A model generated the notes under the pieces. It was not told the origin of the DNA. It searched no databases and was given only the letters and a program-made list of their open reading frames with translations. Shown in pieces: positions 33,735 to 45,361 of a stretch of DNA of 64,000 bases (the first letter of the stretch is position 1; each line of letters begins with the position of its first letter). Source of the DNA: Bimuria novae-zelandiae CBS 107.79 (lineage: Eukaryota > Ascomycota > Dothideomycetes > Pleosporales > Didymosphaeriaceae); contig ML976759.1 of the NCBI GenBank assembly GCA_010015655.1, positions 165,087 to 229,086 of the forward strand. Direction: 5' to 3'. The position numbers and the translations under genes are program-made.

Positions 33735-34008
33735 GCAGGACAGCGTGGTTGCTGCCCAGTACGTGAAATGGCGCAAAACATAGCATGTTATTAGTGTTCT
33801 GCCCTGCGATGCTCTGCCTAAGTGTGGAAGCACGCCTGAGCACTACATTCGCTCAAAAGTATATGCGTCTGTTTGTGAAAAAAAAAAAAAAAGATGCAGG
33901 GCGGTGCATCGGCCTCAGCTTGAGCAACACCACCAGTAGGTATCAAAAATGGAACGAACCATGTTTCCTGTTCAAGTTACGGCGCGATCCTTCTGAATTG
34001 CCCGCATA

Positions 34009-34239
34009 ATGTTGAACCGCAGAGCCCTGGTTGGCAAGCTAGGCAAAGCAGTTGGGCGGACTAATGCGCAGCAGCCCAGAGGTCAAGACAAAGCTGGTGT
34101 GATCGCGTATCCAGCGGTTCAGGTTATGGGTGAGTGGAATCGCAACCACACCAGCGTCCTGATTTTTTTTTTATCAGACCACCTCCTTCTTCCCGATCAC
34201 AATACACTGGAGTGCATCTTCTCTGCTGTTCGAGAATAG
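34009..34239 (+). CDS. Possible small two-exon protein, unrecognised
   Basis: Exons 34009-34129 and 34178-34239 would encode 60 residues. The intron has a GTGAGT donor and an acceptor after a run of nine T (TTTATCAG), a convincing splice signal. The N-terminus (MLNRRALVGKLGKAVGRT) is basic, free of acidic residues and amphipathic, as in mitochondrial presequences. The rest shows no known motif. The first exon alone remains open across the intron, so retention is also possible. I regard it as tentative; it could be a small mitochondrial protein or a chance ORF. Confidence 0.35.
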   Translation: MLNRRALVGKLGKAVGRTNAQQPRGQDKAGVIAYPAVQVMGEWNRNHTSVLIFFLSDHLLLPDHNTLECIFSAVRE

Positions 34240-35076
34240 ACCTTTTGCACCGCGATTACGACGCTTGCCCGCATCCTTGAGCACGCCCAACGCTTCAACG
34301 ACAGACCAGGGCGGCTCTTAGCGCACCTGCACGCACGTACGCAAACGGCTTGGGCACAGGCACACGGCCTCCGGCTCCCTCCGAGCATTCCAAGCTTGAC
34401 TCTTTTCAGTGCGTGAGCATTTCGTTTGTTTTGTTTGTCGTCATTCGTTGGGTTACTGCCATTTTACCGATGTAGAGGCTGCTGGCGCCCATGCCGCCCT
34501 CACACACCTCGCTTGCTGGTGTGTGCGTCTGGCCTTGGGCGCCAGCGCTTTTTTTGCGACGTCGACTCTACGTAGGGTGCCTGCGTCGTCGGCAGTGAAG
34601 TACAACGCACATGCTGGCAGAACACCCCTGGGGAAGTTTCGCTTCCGCCAATAAAAGGCAGCCGATTCTTCTCCGATTGGCATCGAATTCATTACTTTCC
34701 CATGTTCTCTGACGTCGCGTCCGCGTACTCCGCATGGGAAAGTGAAACTCGATCAGCTGACTCGCGGCTTCCTTAGTACTCGCGTATAGAATCCTCGAGA
34801 AATCGCGACACTTGTAAACTGACAGGGGCTACCGTCAACTGGGCATCATTTCCTGATTTCCCGTGCGCCAAGCATCTCCGATCCTCACTCACGCCGCGAT
34901 CCCTTTACACTTGGCACGTCCCAGACTGTCCACAGCACTTCACTCTCTCACCACCCTACAAATACCCTCAACATTTCCTGCACCGCCCAACAACTGCACT
35001 AAACCGTTGGTGCTCGACACTCGCTCAACCACTGCATAGCGACTACCCTTCGAAGCTCCCGTCGTAAACAAACACC
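34240..35076. other. Intergenic region, probable long 5' UTR and promoter
   Basis: Precedes the gene at 35077. The segment 34880-35076 is pyrimidine-rich (CTCACC and CCCTC runs), typical of fungal promoters and leaders. ORFs present on both strands overlap and show no conserved features. Confidence 0.5.
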
Positions 35077-36077
35077 ATGGCGGCCCCTAGCTCCCCCAAC
35101 CTCAGCTATAACAACCCCGGCTTGTCCAAGTACCACGAGCGTCGCGGATCAACTCGACGGAGCTTCGCTTCCTCCCGTTCAGCCTCCCAGATAGAGTCAC
35201 CCCGCACCCTTTGCCCTCGCGATGGCGACGCCTTCAGCTATGATCGCTCGCACCTCCAGGCCTGGCACATCTCTCAAGGTCTCTATGAGCACCTCCCTTC
35301 GAACATCCAAGCCGTTCTTGCCACCTTGCAACAAGCTGGTGCGGCGGTGCTGAGCGGTAAGTGACAGGTTGCTCTTACTCTGACATCACAAAGCGGCTGA
35401 GCGGAGGACCCCACGAAGCACGTCCCCAGTTCTTACCTAACGCAAGTCCCCGACTTGAAACTGACGGGCACATAGGCTTCGAGCGATTTGAGGCGCACAC
35501 GTCAGAGCTGAAGACCCGTCGCGCAGCTACCAAGTTCGAGGACGACGAGTTGATCGCTAAGCTCGACGCTCTGCCGCCGCCCAAGTTGCGCACGGACAGC
35601 AATGCTAGCAGCGTAATCCTTTCCGATGTCGCCTCGCCAGTCTTCACTGACACTACGACCTCGGTGTCGGGCTCTCCGTCACTGGCTTCCTCGCAGAGCA
35701 CGAACCCGGTTTCGCCCATCTGCCTTGGACCCTCTGACGTTCCGTTTCCAGCCGCTGAGAAGGTCAGCCGTTCCCGTGATGGTTCCTTTACCACTCCCAT
35801 TGAGCCGCTCGACCAAGGCTACGTGATGGAGCTTTCGGGTTTGCGCACTGAGGCTCTCCCTCGTCTCAAGCACAAGGGCCGTCAGCTTGACGCGGAGTGG
35901 CGCGAGGCCAAGCGCGTAAACGAGGCCACTCGTCATCTCTCCAACGACGATATCACCGCCTTTGAAGAGTGGTGGGTCGAGAAAAAGAAGTATATCTCGA
36001 ATCTCTACGATCAGGGTACCAGACTGAGCAACGAACTGAACCTTTCCCCCAACGGCCTGGGCTGGACGGCGCCGTAG
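35077..36077 (+). CDS. Uncharacterised conserved-looking fungal protein
   Basis: Exons 35077-35356 and 35476-36077 give 293 residues; the 119-bp intron (GTAAGT ... CACATAG) joins AAVLSG to FERFEAHTSE in frame. The ATG follows a Kozak-like ACACC. The N-terminal 60 residues are Ser/Arg-rich and probably disordered. Residues about 60-95 (LQAWHISQGLYEHLPSNIQAVLATLQQAG) look helical. A Ser/Thr/Pro-rich central region follows. The C-terminal 80 residues are charged and helical, containing WWVEKKKYISNLYDQG, and are the most likely folded part. No catalytic motif, signal peptide or membrane segment is seen. I do not recognise the family. Long spliced open frame and codon use make it a real gene. Confidence 0.8.
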
Positions 36078-37052
36078 ATGCTAGTGAAGTGGAGCTTGAC
36101 CACACACGAGCATAGATCTGCTCAAGACGTGATGGAGTTCCACGGGTTGGACTGGCGGGAAATCATCACAGCTCGGATATGTTAGTGAGGAGCCGGTTTT
36201 TCTTCCACCCCCTCCTTCGGCTACATCCTTGTTCTCTTCTCTCGAGCTGCGGCTCCTTACCTTGGTTTTTCCCTTTGTGATGCATTTCGAGCAAGGAGTT
36301 TTGGGGGGCACAGTGGACCTATGTATGGGCCGGTGAGATGTGTTTTGGGTCGGCGTCAACGGATGATCTACTTCCATGCGTACACGCCCACCTCTTTGGC
36401 TATCTCCATGCGGAATTTCTGTTTTGCTTCCAGCAGCTCAACAGGTGGTTTCTTTGTTCACCTAGAGATAGAATTGGGGTCAGACATTGGACGACAACTT
36501 CGGTTGCTTGGGTGGCCTCGCTTTCAATTGGTTGAAATGCAAACTCTCATACCTATTCTTTATTTCTCCTGCTATCATTATGTTTCGACTGCCATCAATG
36601 GAGTTACTGCCGTTCTGATTCCATACACTCCTGCTCTTTCCCACCGCACAAGCGCATCTTGGGCTTCGGCCCGTAGAGAAACTGTGATGGGCTCTTGGAA
36701 GTTGCAACCCACCGCCCGCAACGCAGGCACGGCCGGCTTTCTCGGAAAGAGTTTTCATCACGCAGTCGCTCACCGGCAAAGTGTAATCGTAACTCTTGCG
36801 TAGTCACAGACGATTCGTCGCCCGAGATTCCGCCGAGTACACGCGATCCGCGCCGTAATACCTCGCCTCGTTACACAGTTTCACCCTCCTCTCTAGGACA
36901 ATATACAGGACACGTTGCCTATGCGGAAACGGCACACCGACTGTGGCTCCGCAGGGCGTCCGCGAAGATCCTCATCACTAGCAGCGACTTCGGCGGCGGC
37001 TCCCACGTCGCACATCGTGAGAAGGTACGCTAGGCATAGCACTCCAGTCCAC
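36078..37052. other. Intergenic region between convergent genes
   Basis: The 3' flanks of the genes at 35077 (+) and 37053 (-). T-rich stretches near 36220-36270 and 36540-36590 may belong to 3' UTRs. ORFs on both strands lack any recognisable feature. Confidence 0.5.
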
Positions 37053-39160
37053 TCAGCTCATGCCCTCCGGATCATCCTCAACTTGCGCTTGGTGCGGTCT
37101 GGGCCTTTCGTTGCCCAACGGTCCATCATCCATGGACCCGTGCCCTCCTCTTCCTCTGCGCAGCGGACTGTGCCTTGGGGGCGGCGGCATCCCGTGGTTA
37201 CCTCCCATGCCTTTGGCTCTCGGTTAGCGGGATTTCACGCCAAATAGTCAGGTAGCTTACCTGGGAAGCCGCTTGTTGGAGGGAAATCATCGTCGTCTTC
37301 GTCGTGCATAGGATGGAAGGGTCGACTGGGTGCGCCTCCAAGTCCAATATCGCTTTCGCCATCAGGATCGTAACCAGGAGGTGGTGGTCTGTTTCCTGGT
37401 CTACCAGGTGGTCTATTTCCTGGTCTACCAGATGGTCTGTTCATGTGTCCCCCTCCGCGTGCCAGTGGAGGGTACTCGAAATGCGGATCGAAGTCAGGCG
37501 GCGGACCCCTTGGAGGATGGCCAACTCGTCTGCCACCTCGCCCTCCCCGAGGCTTAGGAGGCCATCTACCTCGAATGTTTCTTATAGGCGGAGGCATATC
37601 CATTTCATCGACCATCATTCCAGGCACTATGCCGTCCGAGCCCTGGAACGGCATATCATCCTCAAGATCCGGGTCACTCATCATTTCCATTGGCCCACGC
37701 CCCACTCTCAGCATGCGACCCGGTCTCCTCATCATGTTTCCGCCCATGCGCCGTGGCATGTTGGGAGATAGTTCCATACCAAACGGGTCACCGCCGGCCA
37801 TCTGGGCCACGCGAGGATCCACGCGAGGATCCATCCGCGGGTCCACACCGTTCATCCTACCCGGGAACCCTCCTTGGGAGAGCATACCCCCAGGCGGCGA
37901 GTTGAGCCCTGCTCGAGGATCGAACTGCCCCATCATCCCCGGGCCCAGACCCATTCCTGGTGCTACTCCTGCACCCACTCCAGCACCCACCGGTCCACCT
38001 CCCAGCTTCATATTCGCAATATCATTACGCAGCCCCGCCATCTCCTCTCGCATCTTGTTTACGTCTACACACGACTCATCTTTTCCTTTCTTCTCTTTCT
38101 TCTTACCCTTCTTCCTTCCGCCGTCGCTGCTGTCTTCATCGCTATCGTGAGCGCGACACTTCGAATGGTCCCCACAGTCTTTGCCCAGGTCGTCTTTGAT
38201 GATGTACCGGATCTCGCCGAACCTATTTTGATGTTCTCCGTCATCCCCTTGTATGCCTTCCTGAGCGCGATATAACACGCGCGCTCCTTTCCGGCAGTGG
38301 CAGTTCGTCGTGCAAGTGCATGCGTCAAGCCAGGAGTTTCCGTCTAGCCATTCATTTCCCGGCGGTCCGCCGCGCTTTCCCGGCGGCTGCGTTCTGTTCA
38401 TCTGTCTCGATACGGGTGGCTCAGTCGCGCGCCTTCGTGCGGCTGGAGGTGCCTGCGGACGGGCAATGTGCGCGCCGTATGCGATGTCGTCTAGACTCGC
38501 ATTAAGTCTCTGTGTGCGCTTCGGCTTCTGCCGGCGAGGCAGCATCTGAGGCTGGTACGATACTGGACCTGCTTGCTGTGGATACGCATACGGGTCTGGA
38601 TTCTGCATGCCTGCTGGATACGCGTGTCCAGGCATCATGCCCGGCTCCATAGGCATTCCCGGCATCATCGGTTTCACGCCTCTCGTAGCTCGCAGCGGAG
38701 GTGCATATTCCATCGGAAGATCTGGCGCAGACATCGCTTTGACACCTCGCGGGTCGTAATATACCGGCATCGATGACACGCCTGCTCCCATTCCCATTCC
38801 CCCCATATCCGAATACCCTATCCCCATCCCCAAACCATCCATGCCCATTCCTCCCCTTAGCCCTGCTGCCCTCCCCGGTCTCCGTCCCCTCAGTCCCCCC
38901 CGTCGTGGACGCATCTCACCAATCTCACTCCCCGCCTCCCACGACCTCGCTCTCGGCCTGCCCCTCGGTCTCTCCCTGTCCTCGTATCTGCGGTGCCCCG
39001 GCTGCCCCTGCGAGTACTTATTCCGCGCGTACCGCCCGTGCTTGCCGTATCGGTGGGCGAACGCCTCGGGTGGAATCAGGATGTTGTTGTGCTTGCCGAA
39101 ACTGCCGCCGTTGAGCGCGATGAGAGGGGGCTGCGCGGGCGAGGAGGAGGTTGTGCCCAT
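37053..39160 (-). CDS. Gly/Met/Pro/Arg-rich protein with Cys motif and possible N-myristoylation
   Basis: Exons on the minus strand are 39160-37261 and 37210-37053, giving 685 residues. The 50-bp intron has a GTAAGC donor, a CGCTAACC branch and an AAAG acceptor. If it is not removed the protein ends nine codons later at 641 residues. The open frame extends upstream to a GTG, but the first ATG gives MGTTSSSP, which matches the N-myristoylation consensus (Gly2, Ser6). Next come an Arg/Gly-rich region (45-105), Met/Gly-rich repeats (105-180), a compact Cys motif CTCTTNCHC at 281-289 with CGDHSKC further on, an acidic-to-Lys stretch, a short predicted coiled coil (MREEMAGLRNDIANMKL, about 370-390), and repeats such as DPRMDPRVDPR and RPGNRPPGRPGNRPP. 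No known domain. Possibly a membrane-attached scaffold; that is a guess. Confidence 0.75.
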
Positions 39161-40161
39161 TACTTTCTTTCCCACGCGTTGAGAATCAAGTTACTTCCGT
39201 CAGAGTGATCCTCGACTGGTGTGGAATCAGAACATTGTTGTTGGGATGGGGCAAACGGGCGGGACTGTGGTGTTTTGGAAAAGTTGAACGAGTGTGCAAT
39301 ATAGCTGAAAGCGAGAGGAAAGATGTGGGTGTGGTAGTTGCGTGCGGAGGGATGGAAGAGCAGGGACCGGTGAGCTGATGCAGCGTGTGCTGGCGATTGT
39401 TTGCTCGCGAAAGTGTCGACGTCGTCGCACGGAGGTGTGCCGTAGCCTATGGCTGCGTATCAGCTGCCTGCCCGTCGAAGGAGGCAAACACGACAACGCG
39501 ACCGCCGTACATCGGACTCGTGATCGCATAGGTGTACCCTATAGCTAGGTACATTATTATAAAATAATGAACATTCGGGGCTTCAAATGTTGCATGAACG
39601 CATACGGTATCACACATACAGGAAGGTTTAAAGTTTTAGAAGTATATTCATTATCCACAGCGCCAAACGTCCACGTCGTCGCTCCGCATCATCAATCACT
39701 GATCCATCTGCGTCATTACCAGAGCAACAAACGCGTGCAACGCTCAGACACCAGTGAGAAAGAGCCCTCCCACAACGCCGTATGCAAACATCCTGCTCCA
39801 AAATACTGCACAAGAATAAACAACAACAGCACACAACATCGTCCTCGGCGTTCACTCGGCTTCGCCTCCTCCCCAGACGCACCAACATAGGAGATCCCCT
39901 TCGTCTAGTGCGACGCAGCCTCCCTCATCGTCATCAGCGCACAGCGCCTCTCCTCCTCCACGAGCCTCTCAACGACCCAAACTCGAACCTGAACTTAACC
40001 AACAACGGATGGATCAGCTTGCCCTACTCAAAAGGCTTAGCTAAAAGAAAGCAACATACAGAGAGGCAGAGAGAGAGTCCAAAAGCCTGGTATCGATGAA
40101 GGTATGGTTTGTAAAAATGTATCTTTGTGGGAAAGTGAAAGTGAAGGGAAGCAAGGTTGAT
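39161..40161. other. Intergenic region between two minus-strand genes
   Basis: Promoter of the gene at 39160 on the left, 3' flank of BUD4 on the right. A TA-rich patch at 39545-39570 and A-rich stretches near 39820 are the only notable features. No gene is supported. Confidence 0.5.
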
Positions 40162-43100
40162 CTAGAAAATCATCGATCGAACCTGATCCCTGCGGTTTGG
40201 CATGCACGGCACTTCCTTTCGCCGCGACGTGGTGCTAGCCTTGTGCTGCTCGTCCTTCTCGATGGGCGGCGGCGCTGGGGAGCTGGGTAGGGCGGATTTC
40301 GTCCGTGAATGGCCGGGTCGCTTTGCGGGAGACGCAGGTATAGAAGGGCCTCCAGAACCCTCGTGGGAGTGCGGCCGTTGGAGCGGTGCGCCGTGGGCAG
40401 CAATGCTCTCACGTTTCGCAGGCACCGACCGGGAGGCCTCGGGCAGGGGCTGCTTCTCTCGTCGTTCTTTGTCGAGCACCATCTCGGCCCAGCCACGGCC
40501 ACTGGCAATGTCCTTGCCCACGCACTCGGACAACACCTTCATCCATCCCTCTTTCGCTTCCCGGCTGTCGGCATAGAAGTCGATGACTTCTCCGTTTGCG
40601 AACCGGATACGGAATCCCTCTTCGACAAACATGTAGCCTTCTTCCTCCTCGGCAAAGGCGGACTTGCGGCGGCCACCGCTCTTCGTTGCTGACGGCTGCT
40701 GAAGGGAGTTCTTGTCGTCGATCAATTTGGTCGCTTTCGCGAGGTTGATGGTTACACGCCGCTGCTTGGTGGCCTCGTGGTAGGCAGTCAGCTTGGTGCC
40801 ATCAAGTTTGAAGTATCGTCGGCGCCAGTACTGGAACGAATTAGCAATTGCGAAATTGAAGCCGGTATTGTCAACACCTACCGGGCAATCACCACCCTGC
40901 TGGCTCAGAGGACCCTCGTAAGACTGATTCTTGACCTCTTCAGCTTCCCGCAGCTCCCGAATGCAGGCGTTCATGCTCTTCGGCATGTCTTCGTCCTTTG
41001 CATTCTTGGGCTTTGGGACGTAGAGCAGCTGAAGAGTGAGCTTGCCAACTCGGTATGGAGGGCGTCGCACCACGCCACCACGCTTGCTCTTCACACTGCT
41101 GGCACCCGAGTTGTCCACAGCCCACTCATTGAAGCAAGGAATGTCGACAGTCAGCGGTCGTCCGTATGCTTGGTTCTCGTGGTTCTTCAGGCAGACGTAG
41201 GCTCGAGCGAAAGAACCGTCAGGGCCGACCAAGTCATGTAGCAGGTCGTAAGCAGTTGCCTGGTGATTACGCTTCGCCTGTGCCTGTGCCTCTTGCTGCT
41301 GCTCAAGAGCGAGACGCTCGGCCTCTTCTTGTTGCTTGCGTTCCTGCTCCTTTCGCTTCTTGGGAGACGAAAGCAGGTTTCGGAATGCAGAGTGGGACTT
41401 CTTGTGGGTGGCAACCTTGACCGGTGCAGCCGTCACGATGGGCTGCTTCGGTGGTTCGAGCTTGGTCTGCAGGGTAAGTTGGAACTCGAGATCGTCTAGA
41501 ACAACGAGCTCAAATTCCTGTCCAATTGGAGCAGATTTCCCGAGCTCCAACCATGATGTTGTAACGCAGTGCAACCCGTTGTCAAGAGTAAGCTGGAACC
41601 ACGTGCGCTCGGCTGAGTCACTCAGTTAGCGAATGTCTAGGTATGCACTGTGGAACTTACTCTTCGGTAGCGGTAGGTCAAGGTCCTTCACGCCAACGAC
41701 TTTGACAAACAGTCTACCTCGTTCTTGCCCATCTTCAAACTCATCAACCTCCTGCTCGGCCACTGAATCAAGGCCACCCGTAGCGGCAGACTCTTGTCCT
41801 GGAAGAGGAGGAACCGGTCCGGAAGTTATGACACGCCGAGAACCAGAGGCAGTGCGAATGCTTCGCCGCCTTACCTTGCCGTTCCATGGCTCTGCGGTCC
41901 AAGCAGGCTTACGTTCGGCGCTAGTCTTGCGAGCGTTCCCATTTGATGGCTTGGGGACAGCCTCGGGTCCGTTTTCAGTTTTCACTGGTGGCTTCTCATC
42001 ACTGAACTGGCGGCTGCTGGCAACAACGACCTTTGTGTTTTGGCGCATGAGATAGCCCTTCTGTAGATTCGAACGGCTGTTAGCGGGACTGTACGTATAA
42101 ACGAAGCCTTCTCCAGACATTACTCTTGCTCCATCTTGCTTGGCAGCACTGGATGCTGGGAACTGGGCAAAAGAGGGTAAAGGAAAAAGGTCGTCTACCT
42201 TCTGTGCTTCGATGATGTTGTCAAACTCCTTGTCCAGCCCGAAGCTGAGGTCGTTCGAATCATCACCAATGTTGAGGTCGAGCATAAGCCTTTCCTTCTT
42301 GCCAATGCTCATCTCGGAGTCTTCCTCGTCAACATGGCCGAAATCGGTGCTCAGTGACTGTCGCGCGGGACTCCGCCTTGGGACAGGAGGAGGATGTTCA
42401 CCACTGACTGATCGACGTGCTGCAGCCATGTCCAAGTCTATAGGGATCAGAGACGGACGTGTCTTGAGCTTACCACCAGCGCCCTTGATGGTGGACTCTT
42501 CATCAGGAACATCCTCGTCTTCGTCTTCGGGTGGTGAGACCACGACGGAGTGACGAATCACTGAATCGGGAGTTCCAGGTTCCTCCACCTCAGATTCAGC
42601 TTCGGCCTCAGCTTCAGCCTCAGCCTGAGCCTCGGGATCGGTGATTTCAGGAGTTTCCGGACGTTGCAGGAACTGGCGCATAGCATCAAGCTTGGGCGCA
42701 GTGTCCATGGGACTCAAAGCAGTTTGGAACGACGAGTTGAGAGGATCTAGTGTCAAGTCTACCTCGCTCTCTTGGAAGTCAGAGAAGAGCTCCTTCCGTC
42801 TGAGTTCTTTCTCTTCGTTCGTTGGAGAAGAGTCGGCTGCTGTTGGGGTTGTAGGACCTGAGGTGTCGATGGTGCTTTGAGAAGTGGGCTGCTCTTCCGG
42901 CTGAGGCGAGTATTCGCTAGCATCCGAATCATCGAGGGTTTGGTTGTGAATGTCATGGTGAATAACGGACGATTCTCGTTCCTGGTCTTCGAGCTCGGAT
43001 ACATCATGTTCGGACGCGTCGCGTTCGGTCGCATCATGCTCAGTATACATCTCAGTTGTCTCCGCAAAGGAATAAGCGTCGATGACACTGTCGGTCTCAC

Positions 43101-44914
43101 TTGGTGCTAGCGGATTGTCGTCGAAATTGGAAGATACCTCTCGCGACGGAATGGGGACGTCGGGGTCGAGATCAGCCAAGTCACCATAGCTGCGATCTGG
43201 GCTCGATTCTGCATCATAATTGTAACTGTAGCTCTCTCGCTCCTCGAAGTGGCGGCTCTGGACCTTTCGAAGTATGGACTCGCGAGATATGCGTGGTGCC
43301 TTGGGCCCATCAAGGGTGAGATCGGTCTCCGTGACCTCGTCAACCTCGGCAACTTCCACCTGCACGCTTAGCTCGGCCTTCTTGTCATGACTCTCCTGAG
43401 TCGGAGTGCTGATGTCGCGTTCGTCGTCAAAGTTCATCAAGCGAAGTCGATCTTCCAGAGACATCGAGCCCTCGCGCATGTTGAGAAGGTTGTCCTTGAA
43501 ACTGCTGATCGACTGTGGAAGCTGAGGAAGCGTCCTACGCGACCCCGAACGCTCAGAAGCAGAGTCACGGCGATGCTGCATGCCTGGCAGCGGTGGAAGT
43601 GGTCGGCATTCACCGTCCGAGGCAGTGGAGCCGTTACGAGAACTGTTCATCTTGCCGTTAGGATGAGCATTTGGCATAGGACTGTTGTCGCGACCAAAGA
43701 CATCGTCATAGTTGTCTATGAGGGACGTGTTTGCGGCCTCAGGGCTCATGTGACGCCAGTCTTCGGGAAGCACCACGGGGGTCTTGTCAGTGTCTTCCAA
43801 AGACGCATCGAAGCTGTCGTCCTGGTCGAAGCTAAGCTCCTCTTCGTCCGACTCGTAACTTCCTTCTCGGGATTCAGATGCGACTGAGGCGCATGATGGG
43901 TCGGGCGTGACCATCTCGTACTCGTTGATGATGGGTGGCGCGGCATCAAAGGTCACGCTCTTCGCATGGCGCCGGAGCGGGCGAGGTGTTTGTTGCTTCA
44001 ACGCATCATCTTCAGAGCACATGCTGAAGTCTGGGTTGTACTCAACGGTATTGTACCGCCCCGGACTGGCGAGAGAGGACTTTGTAGGCGACATGCGTCC
44101 CTCAGCCGGAGAGGGCCTGTCTTTTGTGGGAGAGGGAATCTTGGTCGGGGTGCTCTTGGTCGGGCTGCTCTTGGTCGGGCTGCTCTTGGTCGGGCTGCTC
44201 TTGGTCGGGCTGCTCTTGGTCGGGCTGCTCTTGGTCGGGCTGCTCATTGCAGTGATCTTGGTCAGGCTCTCGCCGCGACGGTGTGCCCTGTGTCCCTCAT
44301 TTTGCTGGCGAAGGCCATTGAGGCCGCTACCTCCGAAGGCATTGCCCTGAACCTGGGTGCTCAATGGGCGTCCAGCAGCTAGCGGCCGATTCGGCGCCTG
44401 GACCGACATGGGATCGTACTCGTACTTTTGCTCGCGGGCGTACATGCTGCTGTTTTTGACACGCGATGCCTTCTTCAGGTTCTCGATCGAGTTGCGTTTG
44501 GGCGACAGCGATGGCTCTCGCTCAGACTCGTTCTCAGAGCCGAAGTGGTTCTTGGGCGAGGTGGTCTGCTCTTTCCAGAAAAGACGCGGGCTGTTCTCAA
44601 AGGGAGACGAGTTGAAAGGCGACGACTCCTTGGTTAGGAATACTTTCTGAGCCACGTTAGCCGGTAGAATGTGAAGCTGGAATGCATTTGTTTACCTTTT
44701 GATTGAAGTTGCCTGAGTTCCGCCGGCTTTCTGTGGAGCCGATCTCTGAAAGTGGGCGTGACATGCTGCTTCCTTTGACAGGTGAACCAGTGGGAGTTTT
44801 GTTTATGCGCAGCGGCGACACCTGCTGTAGTCAGCATATGATTCTTGTCATTTGCTCGCAGCGAGCTGCCTTCGTGTAGGATAGGGTCGAAACACTTACG
44901 TTGCTACGGGACAT
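40162..44914 (-). CDS. BUD4: Bud site selection protein BUD4 (anillin-like, PH domain)
   Basis: Exons on the minus strand are 44914-44900, 44821-44696, 44646-41661 and 41612-40162, giving 1525 residues, typical of filamentous-fungal BUD4. It acts as a septin-associated landmark and ring scaffold at sites of septation. The N-terminus begins MSRSN, joined to VSPLRINKTPTGSPVKG. The next 900 residues are acidic, Ser/Pro-rich and disordered, with a tandem SPTKS repeat encoded at 44140-44244. An anillin-homology region precedes a PH domain at about residues 1277-1405 (QYWRRRYFKLDGTKLTAYHE ... EGWMKVLSE). The 48-bp intron at 41613-41660 joins the sequence PLPKT to ERTWFQLTLDNG. The frame of exon 3 runs back to GTG, but the two short upstream exons give a proper ATG. 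Head to head with MRH4. Confidence 0.9.
44140..44244 (-). repeat. 15-bp tandem repeat coding for SPTKS units in BUD4
   Basis: The + strand unit CTTGGTCGGGCTGCT occurs seven times in perfect register; the first copy differs by one base (Thr instead of Ser in the protein). Each unit encodes SSPTK, a full CDK consensus (S-P-x-K). Confidence 0.95.
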
Positions 44915-45361
44915 TGGACTCGACCAGCGCCGGCCTGGAAGAGTCGCTGCACGTCGGCTGCGGGCGCAGGCGTTGGCGAGGAATGCGGTGAAGAATGGCG
45001 CGCAGCGGGCGGGATGCACGCGATATATTAAATACAGTAGCAAAAGTGAACGTCGCCTTCGCGCAGGCGCTGGGAGCTGAGTTGCTGTCTGAAGATGTTG
45101 AAGAGGAGAGGATGCGCTGCTGAAATGGTCCTGGACATGAGTTGCGCGACAACACAAGCATGGGTTGTGTCCGGGTTGCGTGGTTGCTGGGGGCAACGGC
45201 CTGGGTCGCCGCTGCCGCCCCGCACTGATTGGGCAGGCGCGCGGATAGTGCCAAAAAGTTTCGGAACCCCAGTCGTGCAGCTTCGATCTTGCGATAGATA
45301 ACCGGATGCATTGCGCCTACATGTTTTTAGCTTGTTTCTGTCTGTTCTCTTTCTCGTAAGC
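44915..45361. promoter_or_regulatory. Shared divergent upstream region of BUD4 and MRH4
   Basis: 447 bp between the two ATGs. Both promoters must lie here. An open frame leads from 45311 into MRH4 but has only TTG at its start. No known operator is recognised. Confidence 0.5.
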
